DNA from: a virus | Virus record (IMG/VR): IMGVR_UViG_3300033388_005345 | Location: 1 to 40,820 of that record | DNA length: 40,820 bases | Strand: one strand, 5' to 3' | Shown: one piece after another, positions 25,066 to 30,951 of the stretch | Position numbering within the stretch: the stretch's first letter is position 1 | How the letters are laid out: each line of letters opens with the position of its first letter | Made by a program: the position numbers and the translations under genes | The notes under the pieces: generated by a model | What the model was told of the DNA's origin: nothing | Seen by the model: only the letters and a program-made list of their open reading frames with translations | Databases searched by the model: none

Positions 25066-25259
25066 AAAGCCCCACACACATATAAAGCTAAGAAAACTAC
25101 TCCGACAATACCCAACATTAAAACAGCTCCAATAATAGAAATCCATATTGGGCATAGCACCCAAATCCACGGCCATGTAATTACATGACATAATTTTAGC
25201 ACTATAAATACAAGAGCTATTGCTCCAAATCCACCCCCGCTAATCTGCATCATCATCAT
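25062..25259 (-). CDS. Two-helix small membrane protein, 65 aa
   Basis: GGAGGA lies a few bases ahead of a run of four ATGs (25259 down to 25248); any could start translation. Two hydrophobic segments (GAIALVFIVLKLCHVITWPW and ISIIGAVLMLGIVGVVFLAL) predict a hairpin-like membrane protein. Overlaps the end of the acidic protein gene upstream by about 20 bases. Function unknown. Confidence 0.55.
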   Translation of the reverse strand: MMMMQISGGGFGAIALVFIVLKLCHVITWPWIWVLCPIWISIIGAVLMLGIVGVVFLALYVCGAL

Positions 25260-25425
25260 CTTCCTCCTCATAAATAAAGGTATAAAGTATTTTATTATTG
25301 GTTAAATCCATAAAACTAATTTCATAGAAGCTTTCTTTTTTTTCCATTAAAATAATAGCTTTATCTATGTCGCCTTTTTCTGCTATTTCATTAAAGAAAT
25401 CATTTATGTCTTTTATCACTTTCAC
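25240..25425 (-). CDS. Acidic-tailed small protein, about 61 aa
   Basis: The frame runs with beta/alpha-like composition and ends in an acidic tail (YEEEDDDDAD). No ATG lies near the beginning; I place the start at GTG 25425, but a TTG at 25467 is equally possible, and no strong ribosome site favours either. It overlaps the 105-aa gene upstream. Family unknown. Confidence 0.45.
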   Translation of the reverse strand: MKVIKDINDFFNEIAEKGDIDKAIILMEKKESFYEISFMDLTNNKILYTFIYEEEDDDDAD

Positions 25426-25717
25426 GTTTTGATTCTCGCAGTTTAGCGTATAGCTTAAGTTTTTCAAGCTCCATTTCTTCTTCTTTAAAGGGGTATATAC
25501 ATGTTGCTAATACATCTAATGCATCAGTTTTATAATAATGTCGCAGTTGATAGTTTAAGCATTTGTACGCGCTCATAATATCTTTTAATGTAGAAAATAT
25601 TTTAAGACGAGATGAGCTATGCATTCTGTCAGGAGCTGGAACTATGGGGACCTTTTGTCTGCCAAGTAGTTCGCGACCCTTTGCATGTATTTTCTTGTTC
25701 TGTGTATTATTTCCCAT
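25400..25717 (-). CDS. Hypothetical basic protein, 105 aa
   Basis: N-terminus KKIHAKGRELLGRQKVPIVP is basic; the C-terminal ~30 residues are a charged helix (EEEMELEKLKLYAKLRESKR). No clear ribosome site lies before ATG 25717; an internal ATG at 25624 is the alternative. The gene overlaps the next frames at both ends, so one of the boundaries may be wrong. No family recognised. Confidence 0.5.
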   Translation of the reverse strand: MGNNTQNKKIHAKGRELLGRQKVPIVPAPDRMHSSSRLKIFSTLKDIMSAYKCLNYQLRHYYKTDALDVLATCIYPFKEEEMELEKLKLYAKLRESKRESDKRHK

Positions 25718-25851
25718 GTTGTATATATCCCATAATAATTTGTTTGCTGTATATCTTCTGGATAGAAATAAGCATCTAAATATTTTTCCATAATATTTTT
25801 ACCTCTATATTTAATAGAGTTTGGAAAAAGTCCTTTTTGTCCGATGCACAT
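25642..25851 (-). CDS. Hypothetical protein, 69 aa
   Basis: The ATG at 25851 overlaps the stop of the DUF669 gene (TAATG), suggesting coupling; a later ATG at 25791 has its own AGAGG site. Aromatic-rich (KYLDAYFYPEDIQQTNYYGI), helical C-terminus. Overlaps the next gene by 76 bases. No family recognised. Confidence 0.5.
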   Translation of the reverse strand: MCIGQKGLFPNSIKYRGKNIMEKYLDAYFYPEDIQQTNYYGIYTTWEIIHRTRKYMQRVANYLADKRSP

Positions 25852-26336
25852 TAAAAAGGAAGATCTTCATCAGGTGTCGGTTCTGGTGCATTGGCATCTA
25901 ATCCTAAGTCCTGTGGTCTCCCGGTAAATAAGCTTATTTCAGCAGTTTTAGGTGCACTTGGAGTTTCATCTAGTTTATAGTAACGTCTAATTCTATTTAC
26001 AATGTCACCTTCTTTGTTAACACCCTTTGTTACCCTTATTTTAAAGGGTTTTCTGAGCAAGTAAGCTGTGTTAGTTAGCTTCTGTTTTAATCCCAAGGCA
26101 TAAGAGATACCATCTAATTTTTTATATCCTATAGCTTTACTGACTTCGTTCTCATGAAAGATATTTGCATTATCAAATAATTTTCTTCCTTTATAATCAC
26201 CTTCCATAACAGTATAAGTCATATTAATTCCCTTCTTTGTTTTAGTATGTGATATATCTGTAATTTCTACAGTATAAATATTTTCTGGTAATACAGAGAA
26301 CCCATAAGGTTGTGGTTCATAGTCTAAGTTAATCAT
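25851..26336 (-). CDS. DUF669-like protein with SSB-type acidic tail
   Basis: 161 aa. The first ~115 residues (PENIYTVEITDISHTKTKKG then MEGDYKGRKLFDNANIFHEN) match DUF669 proteins found beside phage recombination ATPases and thought to bind single-stranded DNA. The extreme C-terminus TPDEDLPF mimics the DDDIPF tip by which bacterial SSB recruits repair proteins. Starts inside the end of the ATPase gene (8-base overlap, GAGGA ahead). Likely works with that ATPase in annealing or recombination. Confidence 0.75.
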   Translation of the reverse strand: MINLDYEPQPYGFSVLPENIYTVEITDISHTKTKKGINMTYTVMEGDYKGRKLFDNANIFHENEVSKAIGYKKLDGISYALGLKQKLTNTAYLLRKPFKIRVTKGVNKEGDIVNRIRRYYKLDETPSAPKTAEISLFTGRPQDLGLDANAPEPTPDEDLPF

Positions 26337-26994
26337 CTTTAATATCCTCGTTATAATAGTTTTCTATTTGATCAATTACAAATTGTAAATCATTATCAAT
26401 ATATTTATCTTTAAACATTCCCATTGGAGCCTTTGCGATAGATGTAGGATCAGTTTGCGTTTGGAAAACATATCTTTCTTCAACTACTTTTGCATTGAAT
26501 ATAATTGTAAAGATTCCTTCTAAGCAAATCTTTTCATCTAACATTTTCCCAATGGTCTTGCATTTTGCTTTCCCATATTCATCATTTTGTGAATGAGTAA
26601 GAAATATAATATTCAAATCTGCTCTGCAATTAGAAGCTGTATTTATAACTTGCCATGCGTGAGATGCAATGTCATTAAACTTTTCCCATCCTTTTTCTGC
26701 TACTCGTCTAATAAATTCATGTGCCATTACATATTGGAAGTCATCTATTATTAGCGTTTTAATTTCTTTGTTATCATTTATTTTATTAATAACTTTTATT
26801 ATTGTTGCCCAGTTATCCGTAACATACCTATTGCCTTTTTGTTCTTTAGTAGTTAAGACATATTGTTTTTTACCTGCTCTAAACGGTAACGGTTTATCTA
26901 ATATTTGCAGAACAAATGTTTCTTTCGGATTTAAATTCCTTATAGAAGTAGATTTCCCGCTCCCACTTTCTCCAATTATCAAAATTAAACTCAT
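26329..26994 (-). CDS. Sak4-like AAA/RecA-fold ATPase
   Basis: 221 aa. Walker A GESGSGKST at residues 8-16, Walker B LIIDDF at 81-86, and IIFLTHSQ near 150 as a sensor-like strand. The size and pairing with a DUF669 protein fit the Sak4 group of phage single-strand annealing ATPases. Proposed role: recombination-dependent replication and repair of phage DNA. AAAGGAGC precedes the ATG; an attenuator-like hairpin with T-run lies in the leader (27009-27080). Confidence 0.8.
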   Translation of the reverse strand: MSLILIIGESGSGKSTSIRNLNPKETFVLQILDKPLPFRAGKKQYVLTTKEQKGNRYVTDNWATIIKVINKINDNKEIKTLIIDDFQYVMAHEFIRRVAEKGWEKFNDIASHAWQVINTASNCRADLNIIFLTHSQNDEYGKAKCKTIGKMLDEKICLEGIFTIIFNAKVVEERYVFQTQTDPTSIAKAPMGMFKDKYIDNDLQFVIDQIENYYNEDIKDD

Positions 26995-27008
26995 GGTTTT
27001 GCTCCTTT

Positions 27009-27080
27009 AAAAATCAGAGAAGGACCGTATTAGGCTTACTGTGTTGTGTCATTAATAACTATAAGGCAGCCCTTCTCTGA
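27009..27080 (-). terminator. Hairpin with T-run in the Sak4 leader (terminator or attenuator)
   Basis: Read leftward, TCAGAGAAGG (27080-27071) and CCTTCTCTGA (27023-27014) form a perfect 10-bp stem followed by five T (27013-27009) and, a few bases on, the AAAGGAGC of the ATPase gene. The ~47-base loop holds a further GGCT/AGCC pair. It would reduce transcription from the CsrA block into the recombination block unless relieved. Confidence 0.6.
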
Positions 27081-27087
27081 AACTAGT

Positions 27088-27351
27088 TTATTCTTTTGCT
27101 GCTTTCTCAACTGAAATTACTTCTGGTTGATCTGGGAATAAAGGGATAGGTCCTGTAGAGAGTAAGTTCATAATCTTAAGATTTTTCCCTTCTTCATCCA
27201 TTATAAAATGTAATCGCATTACTTGGGTGTGAACAATAAGCACATTGACTTTTTCGCCAGTTGCTTTCATTTCTCCCAGGCTAACTGTGAACTCGTAGTC
27301 ACTAGCTGCAAATATTTTTTCTAACATTAATTTTGTTGTATCTTCAGACAT
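27088..27351 (-). CDS. Hypothetical protein, 87 aa
   Basis: AGGAGAATATA precedes ATG 27351, which lies just inside the end of csrA (8-base overlap). The sequence ([20 protein letters not shown], then [20 protein letters not shown]) suggests a small beta-rich domain. No family recognised. Tight coupling to csrA hints at a shared expression need. Confidence 0.6.
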   Translation of the reverse strand: MSEDTTKLMLEKIFAASDYEFTVSLGEMKATGEKVNVLIVHTQVMRLHFIMDEEGKNLKIMNLLSTGPIPLFPDQPEVISVEKAAKE

Positions 27352-27529
27352 TATATTCTCCTGTTTTTTCTTGTTGAATTTTTGCATAGATTTCTTCTCT
27401 ATGTACCGATATTTCTTTTGGGGCTTCTATTCCCATCCTCACCTGCTTCCCGTTTACTCCTAAAACACGCACAGTAATGCTGTCACCAATCATTATCTGC
27501 TCTCCTGTATTCCTACTTAATATTAACAT
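27344..27529 (-). CDS. csrA: Phage-encoded CsrA translational regulator
   Basis: 61 aa, the usual CsrA length, and alignable throughout: [20 protein letters not shown] then [20 protein letters not shown] and [15 protein letters not shown]. The RNA-contact residues L4, R6, V42 and R44 are kept, but position 7, usually Arg, is Asn. CsrA dimers bind GGA motifs in mRNA leaders, usually blocking ribosome access. It is encoded third in the leftward early operon after two genes downstream of an operator-promoter at 27.9 kb. TTAGGAGAAGG precedes the start and itself contains GGA motifs, allowing self-control. Confidence 0.95.
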   Translation of the reverse strand: MLILSRNTGEQIMIGDSITVRVLGVNGKQVRMGIEAPKEISVHREEIYAKIQQEKTGEYNV

Positions 27530-27538
27530 ATCCTTCTC

Positions 27539-27676
27539 CTAAATGCTTATTTGCTCATACATGCCCTCTCCAATGCAGCAGACCTGATAGTCTTCACCGC
27601 CCCTTAAATATCCTTTGTCCTTCCAGTAAGCTTCTACTACTGGATCATCAAAAGTTTCTATTGTTGTTTCGTCCAT
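27539..27676 (-). CDS. Small acidic protein, 45 aa
   Basis: ATG 27676 overlaps the upstream stop (TAATG); the stop TAG is at 27541-27539, directly inside the ribosome site of csrA (TTTAGGAGAAGG). Sequence MDETTIETFDDPVVEAYWKD then KGYLRGGEDYQVCCIGEG is acidic, with a CC pair. Fills the gap before csrA. Function unknown. Confidence 0.6.
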   Translation of the reverse strand: MDETTIETFDDPVVEAYWKDKGYLRGGEDYQVCCIGEGMYEQISI

Positions 27677-27882
27677 TATTGCTGCTCCTTTTTTTGTTTG
27701 TCCATCCATTTAAAAAATGCTTGTTCGTCTATAAGCACCCTACGTCCAGCTCGAACAATAACTTTATCGAACCCATTTGTTTTTGAGTGAAAAATAAGAT
27801 GCCTTAACCCTCCTTCTGGTGGCCATGGATGCTGAGCAATCCAATCTGCAACTGTTAGATAACGCGTGTTTTTTTCGTCCAT
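27676..27882 (-). CDS. Excisionase/AlpA-like HTH protein, 68 aa
   Basis: The first gene after the leftward operator-promoter. ATG 27882 has CGGAGAAACAAA ahead; the frame extends upstream through the promoter but that part is not expected to be translated. The pattern YLTVADWIAQHPWPPEGGLR then VIVRAGRRVLIDEQAFFKWM is that of small winged-helix MerR/excisionase-like DNA-binding proteins. Candidate regulator of the shared 18-bp operator, or a Cox/Xis-type protein; no integrase is seen. Confidence 0.68.
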   Translation of the reverse strand: MDEKNTRYLTVADWIAQHPWPPEGGLRHLIFHSKTNGFDKVIVRAGRRVLIDEQAFFKWMDKQKKEQQ

Positions 27883-27912
27883 TTTGTTTCTCCGATTTAA
27901 TGTAACATGAGC

Positions 27913-27944
27913 ATCATAACACACTTACTGTGGATGTCAACAGT
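27913..27944 (-). promoter_or_regulatory. Leftward early promoter with operator copy A
   Basis: Operator ACTGTGGATGTCAACAGT at 27927-27944. Reading leftward, -35 TTGACA (27940-27935) lies within the operator, a 16-base spacer follows, then -10 TATGAT (27918-27913). A protein bound here would block RNA polymerase. It drives the HTH-csrA-recombination operon. The stop codon of the upstream HTH gene touches the operator. Confidence 0.8.
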
Positions 27945-28165
27945 TATTCCTTATCTTTTTTCCTTTTCTTAAACCACGCCATAAACTCCTTTCTTTTGAA
28001 ATAGATTTTTGAATTATGAGCATGACCATCCCTATGGATTGGTGGGTAATCCTCTGGGTTCTGACCTCTTTTTTCTCTAAACCATGCCATGTTGACACCT
28101 AGAGTATCGGCAGCCTCTATAAGACTGATATAATCTTTACGTAAACGAGATTGTATCATACACAT
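27944..28165 (-). CDS. HTH DNA-binding protein, candidate operator-binding repressor, 73 aa
   Basis: Start ATG 28165 with GAGG ahead (the frame opens upstream at 28201). The segment ISLIEAADTLGVNMAWFREK is a helix-turn-helix-like pattern, followed by YFKRKEFMAWFKKRK, a winged-helix style second part as in small phage regulators. The gene lies exactly between operator copies A (27927) and B (28201), the position of an autoregulating repressor in many phages. Identity of its site is inferred. Confidence 0.62.
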   Translation of the reverse strand: MCMIQSRLRKDYISLIEAADTLGVNMAWFREKRGQNPEDYPPIHRDGHAHNSKIYFKRKEFMAWFKKRKKDKE

Positions 28166-28191
28166 AATAGCCTCATGATCTTGAAAAGAGT

Positions 28192-28230
28192 ATTGTAGCA
28201 CTTGTGGATGTACACAGCAAATGGTAAGAT
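28192..28230. promoter_or_regulatory. Divergent promoters sharing operator copy B
   Basis: The operator variant cttGTGGATGTACACagc (28201-28218) lies between two overlapping promoters. Leftward: -35 TTGCTG (28220-28215), 17 bases, -10 TACAAT (28197-28192), for the HTH gene. Rightward: -35 TTGTGG (28202-28207), 17 bases, -10 TAAGAT (28225-28230), for the winged-helix gene at 28252. Only one polymerase can bind at a time, so this is a natural genetic switch. Confidence 0.72.
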
Positions 28231-28251
28231 ATTTTGATTTGGAGCTAAGTT

Positions 28252-28554
28252 ATGCGTCTAATACCACCGGGATATACTCTATACTTGCCATCTAAGGTTA
28301 GGTTTGATAAAGGGCTAACAGCTGAAGAAATTCTGTTGTTTGGAGAGATAGCAGGGAGCTGTAGTCAGCATAAAGTTTGTGATTATACGAATGAGCAGCT
28401 AGCTACGCTCACTAATTGCTCTCTTGCAACTGTTAGACGCAGGATCTTAACGCTGGAAGCTAAGAAATACATCAAGGTTGTTCAGGATAAGTCTGGCAAT
28501 AAAAGACATCTTTACGTCACTCTCAAGATTCCTGAGAAAGATATTTTCAAATAA
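28252..28554 (+). CDS. Winged-helix replication/regulatory protein, 100 aa
   Basis: TTTGGAGCTAAGTT precedes the ATG. The opening PPGYTLYLPSKVRFDKGLTA parallels the N-terminus of the larger protein at 28807 (SPAYYAIIPSSVRYDPHLTS), and YTNEQLATLTNCSLATVRRR with ILTLEAKKYIKVV is a winged HTH. It looks like the DNA-binding half of a replication initiator without the C-terminal domain, so it may regulate or compete with the full-length protein. Confidence 0.7.
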   Translation: MRLIPPGYTLYLPSKVRFDKGLTAEEILLFGEIAGSCSQHKVCDYTNEQLATLTNCSLATVRRRILTLEAKKYIKVVQDKSGNKRHLYVTLKIPEKDIFK

Positions 28555-28556
28555 TA

Positions 28557-28586
28557 CTTGTGCATGTCCACAGTATCTGATATAGT
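28557..28586 (+). promoter_or_regulatory. Rightward promoter with operator copy C
   Basis: Operator variant cttGTGCATGTCCACAGT (28557-28574) overlaps -35 TTGTGC (28558-28563); after 17 bases comes -10 TATAGT (28581-28586). It lies directly after the stop of the short winged-helix gene and reads into the structured leader of the replication gene. Confidence 0.65.
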
Positions 28587-28619
28587 ACTCCCACCCTAGT
28601 CTCGTAATAAAATGTAAGC

Positions 28620-28790
28620 GATTGGAGGCATGATTCGACTGGCTCCAATCTTGTTTACCACCCTGGTATGTGGTATACTTTCGTTTGCGTATTGTTTGAG
28701 AATGAGAGAACCCTTTAGTGGTCGTTCATACTTTTTTCTATTCGTAGTCTCAAGTAATACGCAACGAACGACCACTAAGGGGTTTTTTAT
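28620..28790 (+). promoter_or_regulatory. Structured leader with interlocking hairpins before the replication gene
   Basis: Stems seen: P1 GATTGGAG (28620-28627) with CTCCAATC (28643-28650), which hides a TTGGAGG ribosome site and its ATG (28630). P2 is TACCAC (28656-28661) with GTGGTA (28670-28675). Stem A is 28682-28701 with 28748-28766 (19 pairs, one bulge). Stem B is 28711-28727 with 28766-28782 (17 pairs), followed by T6. A and B are interleaved, so they form either a pseudoknot or mutually exclusive folds. An internal promoter TTGTTT (28651-28656), 17 bases, TATACT (28674-28679) could make a short RNA of about 100 bases ending at the terminator. Confidence 0.72.
28711..28788 (+). terminator. 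Intrinsic terminator in the replication leader
   Basis: CCCTTTAGTGGTCGTTC (28711-28727) pairs along its full length with GAACGACCACTAAGGGG (28766-28782; one G-U pair), and six T follow (28783-28788). The loop is 38 bases. It sits 18 bases before the replication gene, so expression needs read-through or competition by the interlocked upstream stem. Confidence 0.78.
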
Positions 28791-28806
28791 TAGGAGACAG
28801 TCTATT

Positions 28807-29577
28807 ATGAATGAGAGTTCACCCGCATACTATGCAATCATTCCTTCGTCTGTTCGTTACGATCCCCATTTAACAAGTACCGAAAAACTCCTTTATGGAG
28901 AAATTAGTGCATTAACGAACAAGGAAGGGTATTGCTGGGCAACAAATGCATATTTCGCCAAGTTATACTCAGTTTCAAATCGAACAATTTCTAGGTCAAT
29001 TAGTAAACTACAGAAATATGGCTATATCAAAATACAGCTAAATGAAGAAAAACAAGGAGTTAGGTGTATGTACCTATGGACAGAAATGTCTAGGGGTACG
29101 ACAATAATGTCCAGGGGGGTAGACAAAGATGTCGCGGCTACCCTAGACAAAAATGTCCAACATAATAATATAAAGATTAATAATAAAAAGAATATATATA
29201 AGCACGCTCCGCGCACTCATCACCAAGGCAAGCCTTGGAGATTTTATTTTGATGAAATTTTAAAATTATTTGGAGCATTCCTCGATAAGCATCCCCGCAT
29301 AGCCCAACCTCAGAAACTTACTGAAGCTAGGAAGAAGAGTGTTAAAGCTAGGATGTTGGATGATATGCCAGATCTAGAGGACTGGGAGGAATATTTTTAC
29401 TTTATCGGGATATCGAAGTTTCTAACTCAAGAGTGTACAGCCAGTTCGTTTGATTGGTTTTTAAGACCAACTGTTATGCAAAATGTAAAAGAAGGAAAGT
29501 ATCATAGCGAGGAAGAGGGAAAATATGAACCTTACGAGCGAATAAAAGAGGAGAAGAAGAATGCCTCAATGCAATGA
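28807..29577 (+). CDS. Replication initiation protein, winged-helix, lambda O-like role
   Basis: 256 aa from ATG 28807 (AGGAG ten bases ahead). The frame stays open back to 28630, but that part encodes the structured leader. N-terminal winged helix: YYAIIPSSVRYDPHLTSTEK, then AYFAKLYSVSNRTISRSISK and LQKYGYIKI, typical of phage replisome organisers. A poorly conserved linker (about residues 95-130) carries the iteron array in its DNA. The C-terminal ~120 residues (EDWEEYFYFIGISKFLTQEC, SSFDWFLRPTVMQNVKEGKY) resemble the helicase-loader-interacting tail of such proteins. Probably binds the origin within its own gene and recruits host helicase. Confidence 0.8.
   Translation: MNESSPAYYAIIPSSVRYDPHLTSTEKLLYGEISALTNKEGYCWATNAYFAKLYSVSNRTISRSISKLQKYGYIKIQLNEEKQGVRCMYLWTEMSRGTTIMSRGVDKDVAATLDKNVQHNNIKINNKKNIYKHAPRTHHQGKPWRFYFDEILKLFGAFLDKHPRIAQPQKLTEARKKSVKARMLDDMPDLEDWEEYFYFIGISKFLTQECTASSFDWFLRPTVMQNVKEGKYHSEEEGKYEPYERIKEEKKNASMQ
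29079..29205 (+). other. Candidate replication origin: four iterons plus AT-rich stretch
   Basis: Four copies of GACAAAAATGTC with up to two changes each: 29079-29090, 29100-29111, 29122-29133 and 29146-29157. Steps are 21, 22 and 24 bases, about two helical turns, so they face one side. Each unit is itself a GACA/TGTC palindrome. Directly after, 29158-29205 is almost pure A/T, suitable for unwinding. The layout copies the lambda origin inside gene O. Confidence 0.72.
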
Positions 29578-29944
29578 ATGTGGGAAAGAGTTAAAATATG
29601 ATGGTATCTGCAAGCTTTGTAAATCACGTCTTACAGAAAAACGACTTGAAGGACCTCTGATTTGTTGTCGTTGCCAAGATCCTGATATGAGAGCAAAGAA
29701 GTTCAAGTTTTTTGACGAAGACAAGAAGGCATATTGGCAAGCATGGTGTTTTGACTGCTGGGAAGCTAAGAGTTTAAAGGGAGTTTATTGTAAGCCTAAG
29801 ATTTACAAAACAAAAGAAGAGGCTGAGTATGCCAGATTGATAGTGGAGTGCTATCGAAAGCCTAAGTTCTATGGAGATGAACCCGATATGAAGGCCATTG
29901 AGAAGGCTCACATGGCTGTGATGATGAAAAAAGGCTCTCATTAG
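29561..29944 (+). CDS. Multi-zinc-finger protein, 127 aa
   Basis: AGAGGAGAAGAAG precedes the ATG, which lies within the end of the replication gene (17-base overlap). Cys pairs in order: CNECGKEL, CKLCKS, CCRCQD, CFDCWE, so two or more zinc knuckles occur in the first ~75 residues; the rest is a charged helix. Such proteins near phage replication genes may bind DNA or assist the replisome. No specific family assigned. Confidence 0.7.
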   Translation: MPQCNECGKELKYDGICKLCKSRLTEKRLEGPLICCRCQDPDMRAKKFKFFDEDKKAYWQAWCFDCWEAKSLKGVYCKPKIYKTKEEAEYARLIVECYRKPKFYGDEPDMKAIEKAHMAVMMKKGSH

Positions 29945-29946
29945 AC

Positions 29947-30057
29947 CCAAAGTAAGGGCAGGAGAGATCGTCGCTTAGGATGGCTCTCAGGAGGGATAAA
30001 AGCCAAGCTGGAGAAGGGGAAATCTTGTGAAAAACCTTCTCCGTCATCCTTACTTGG
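29947..30057 (+). ncRNA. Candidate GGA-rich structured RNA at a convergent junction
   Basis: This gene-free space is closed by its own long stem: CCAA (29947-29950) plus GTAAGG (29952-29957) pair with CCTTAC (30048-30053) plus TTGG (30054-30057). Inside are GAGAG (29962-29966)/CTCTC (29984-29988), whose loop region contains TTAGGATG, and a perfect GGAGAAGG (30010-30017)/CCTTCTCC (30035-30042). Six GGA triplets fall within 60 bases (29961, 29978, 29990, 29994, 30010, 30018). CsrB-type RNAs bind CsrA through repeated GGA in hairpins, and this phage encodes CsrA. GCCAAG (30002-30007) can instead pair with CTTGGC (30053-30058), an alternative fold. It may simply be a bidirectional 3' end. Confidence 0.45.
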
Positions 30058-30065
30058 CAAACTGT

Positions 30066-30440
30066 TTATGCATCTTCGTCTAAAGGTAATTCCTCAGATA
30101 ATTCCCGGGGAGCAATTGCTCCCCGCAATGTCCCTAGTAAAATATTAATTGTTTGGTCGAGAGTTTTCATTTTAACTGGCTCCTTAGCAGTAGTTAATAC
30201 TCTACTGAAAAATTTTAAAGACTCAATTGTATCAAGAACATGCATGACCATGTTAGGTGTCATACGTTTATCATAATTGTCTATGATAGAGAAATTCTGA
30301 GCGATTACTTTATCTGTTTGACGTATTTTACTGTCATTGCTTAATGCTCCGTTTTCGATGGAGTAAATCATTGGAACAATTGTCCGGATAAATTTGTCAA
30401 ATTGCTTTTCAAATTGCTCTATTTTTTCTTCTTTATTCAT
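30066..30440 (-). CDS. Hypothetical helical protein, 124 aa
   Basis: Last gene of the nine-gene leftward operon. Mostly charged helices with an acidic C-terminus (SEELPLDEDA). The start overlaps the upstream stop (ATGA). No recognised family; the acidic tail is a general feature of phage proteins that contact DNA-binding partners. Confidence 0.62.
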   Translation of the reverse strand: MNKEEKIEQFEKQFDKFIRTIVPMIYSIENGALSNDSKIRQTDKVIAQNFSIIDNYDKRMTPNMVMHVLDTIESLKFFSRVLTTAKEPVKMKTLDQTINILLGTLRGAIAPRELSEELPLDEDA

Positions 30441-30649
30441 GATTTAAGCTCCTGATATTTATCTTGTAATAACATGTGGTGTCTTTGATACTTCTTGTAA
30501 TGATTCACATATCTGTTCAGTGGTGCAATGTAAAATAAAGGGTCCTTACTGTTTTGCATTTCAGAGAGAAGCGTAGTTATCTTGTCTTTGTACCAGAACT
30601 TATGTTTAAGTGCTTGTAAATGAGCATGATTCCATTGTTGTTTATTCAT
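30437..30649 (-). CDS. Hypothetical basic protein, 70 aa
   Basis: Start ATG 30649 with the repeated cassette GAGGAGAACAACA directly ahead; the frame upstream of it is not expected to be translated. His/Lys/Tyr-rich (HAHLQALKHKFWYKDKITTL, RYVNHYKKYQRHHMLLQDKY), helical. Family unknown. Confidence 0.6.
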   Translation of the reverse strand: MNKQQWNHAHLQALKHKFWYKDKITTLLSEMQNSKDPLFYIAPLNRYVNHYKKYQRHHMLLQDKYQELKS

Positions 30650-30827
30650 TGTTGTTCTCCTCATAACATTCTTTTATCAGTTTTGTTATTACTGCTTTTA
30701 ATTTACTGTCATTTTTTTTGATTTGTTTGAGGTATTTTCTCAGATTTCTTTCCACGATTAATTCTCCTTCTCGTACACGTGTAGCCAGGGAAGGGTGGCT
30801 GAGCGGCAGCTTGCTATGTTCAGTCAT
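30642..30827 (-). CDS. Hypothetical helical protein, 61 aa
   Basis: AGGAGAACAACAATG start cassette. Basic amphipathic helices (LIVERNLRKYLKQIKKNDSK). The C-terminus EENNNE is simply the translation of the next gene's ribosome-site cassette. Family unknown. Confidence 0.6.
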   Translation of the reverse strand: MTEHSKLPLSHPSLATRVREGELIVERNLRKYLKQIKKNDSKLKAVITKLIKECYEENNNE

Positions 30828-30951
30828 TGTTGTTCTCCTGTTTAATTTGTTCGAGGTATTTGGCCTCTATTTGTGCTGCTTGCATTAGAACTATTAATTC
30901 TTCAGTAGTGCATCTATCTACAATTTGTTTTTTTAACTCAGTCATACTCAT
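30820..30951 (-). CDS. Small helical protein, 43 aa
   Basis: Start cassette AGGAGAACAACAATG at 30951. Sequence MSMTELKKQIVDRCTTEELI then VLMQAAQIEAKYLEQIK predicts two amphipathic helices; the last residues QENNND are translated from the next start cassette. Fills a 120-base gap between two leftward genes with ATGA-type overlaps. Confidence 0.58.
   Translation of the reverse strand: MSMTELKKQIVDRCTTEELIVLMQAAQIEAKYLEQIKQENNND

Noticed and set aside
28630-28806. N-terminal extension of the replication protein with a hydrophobic segment
   Set aside because: The frame is open from ATG 28630, but the stretch is explained by long hairpins and a terminator, and the homologous start (compare 28252) is at 28807 with its own AGGAG. 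Translation of the leader may still occur for control.
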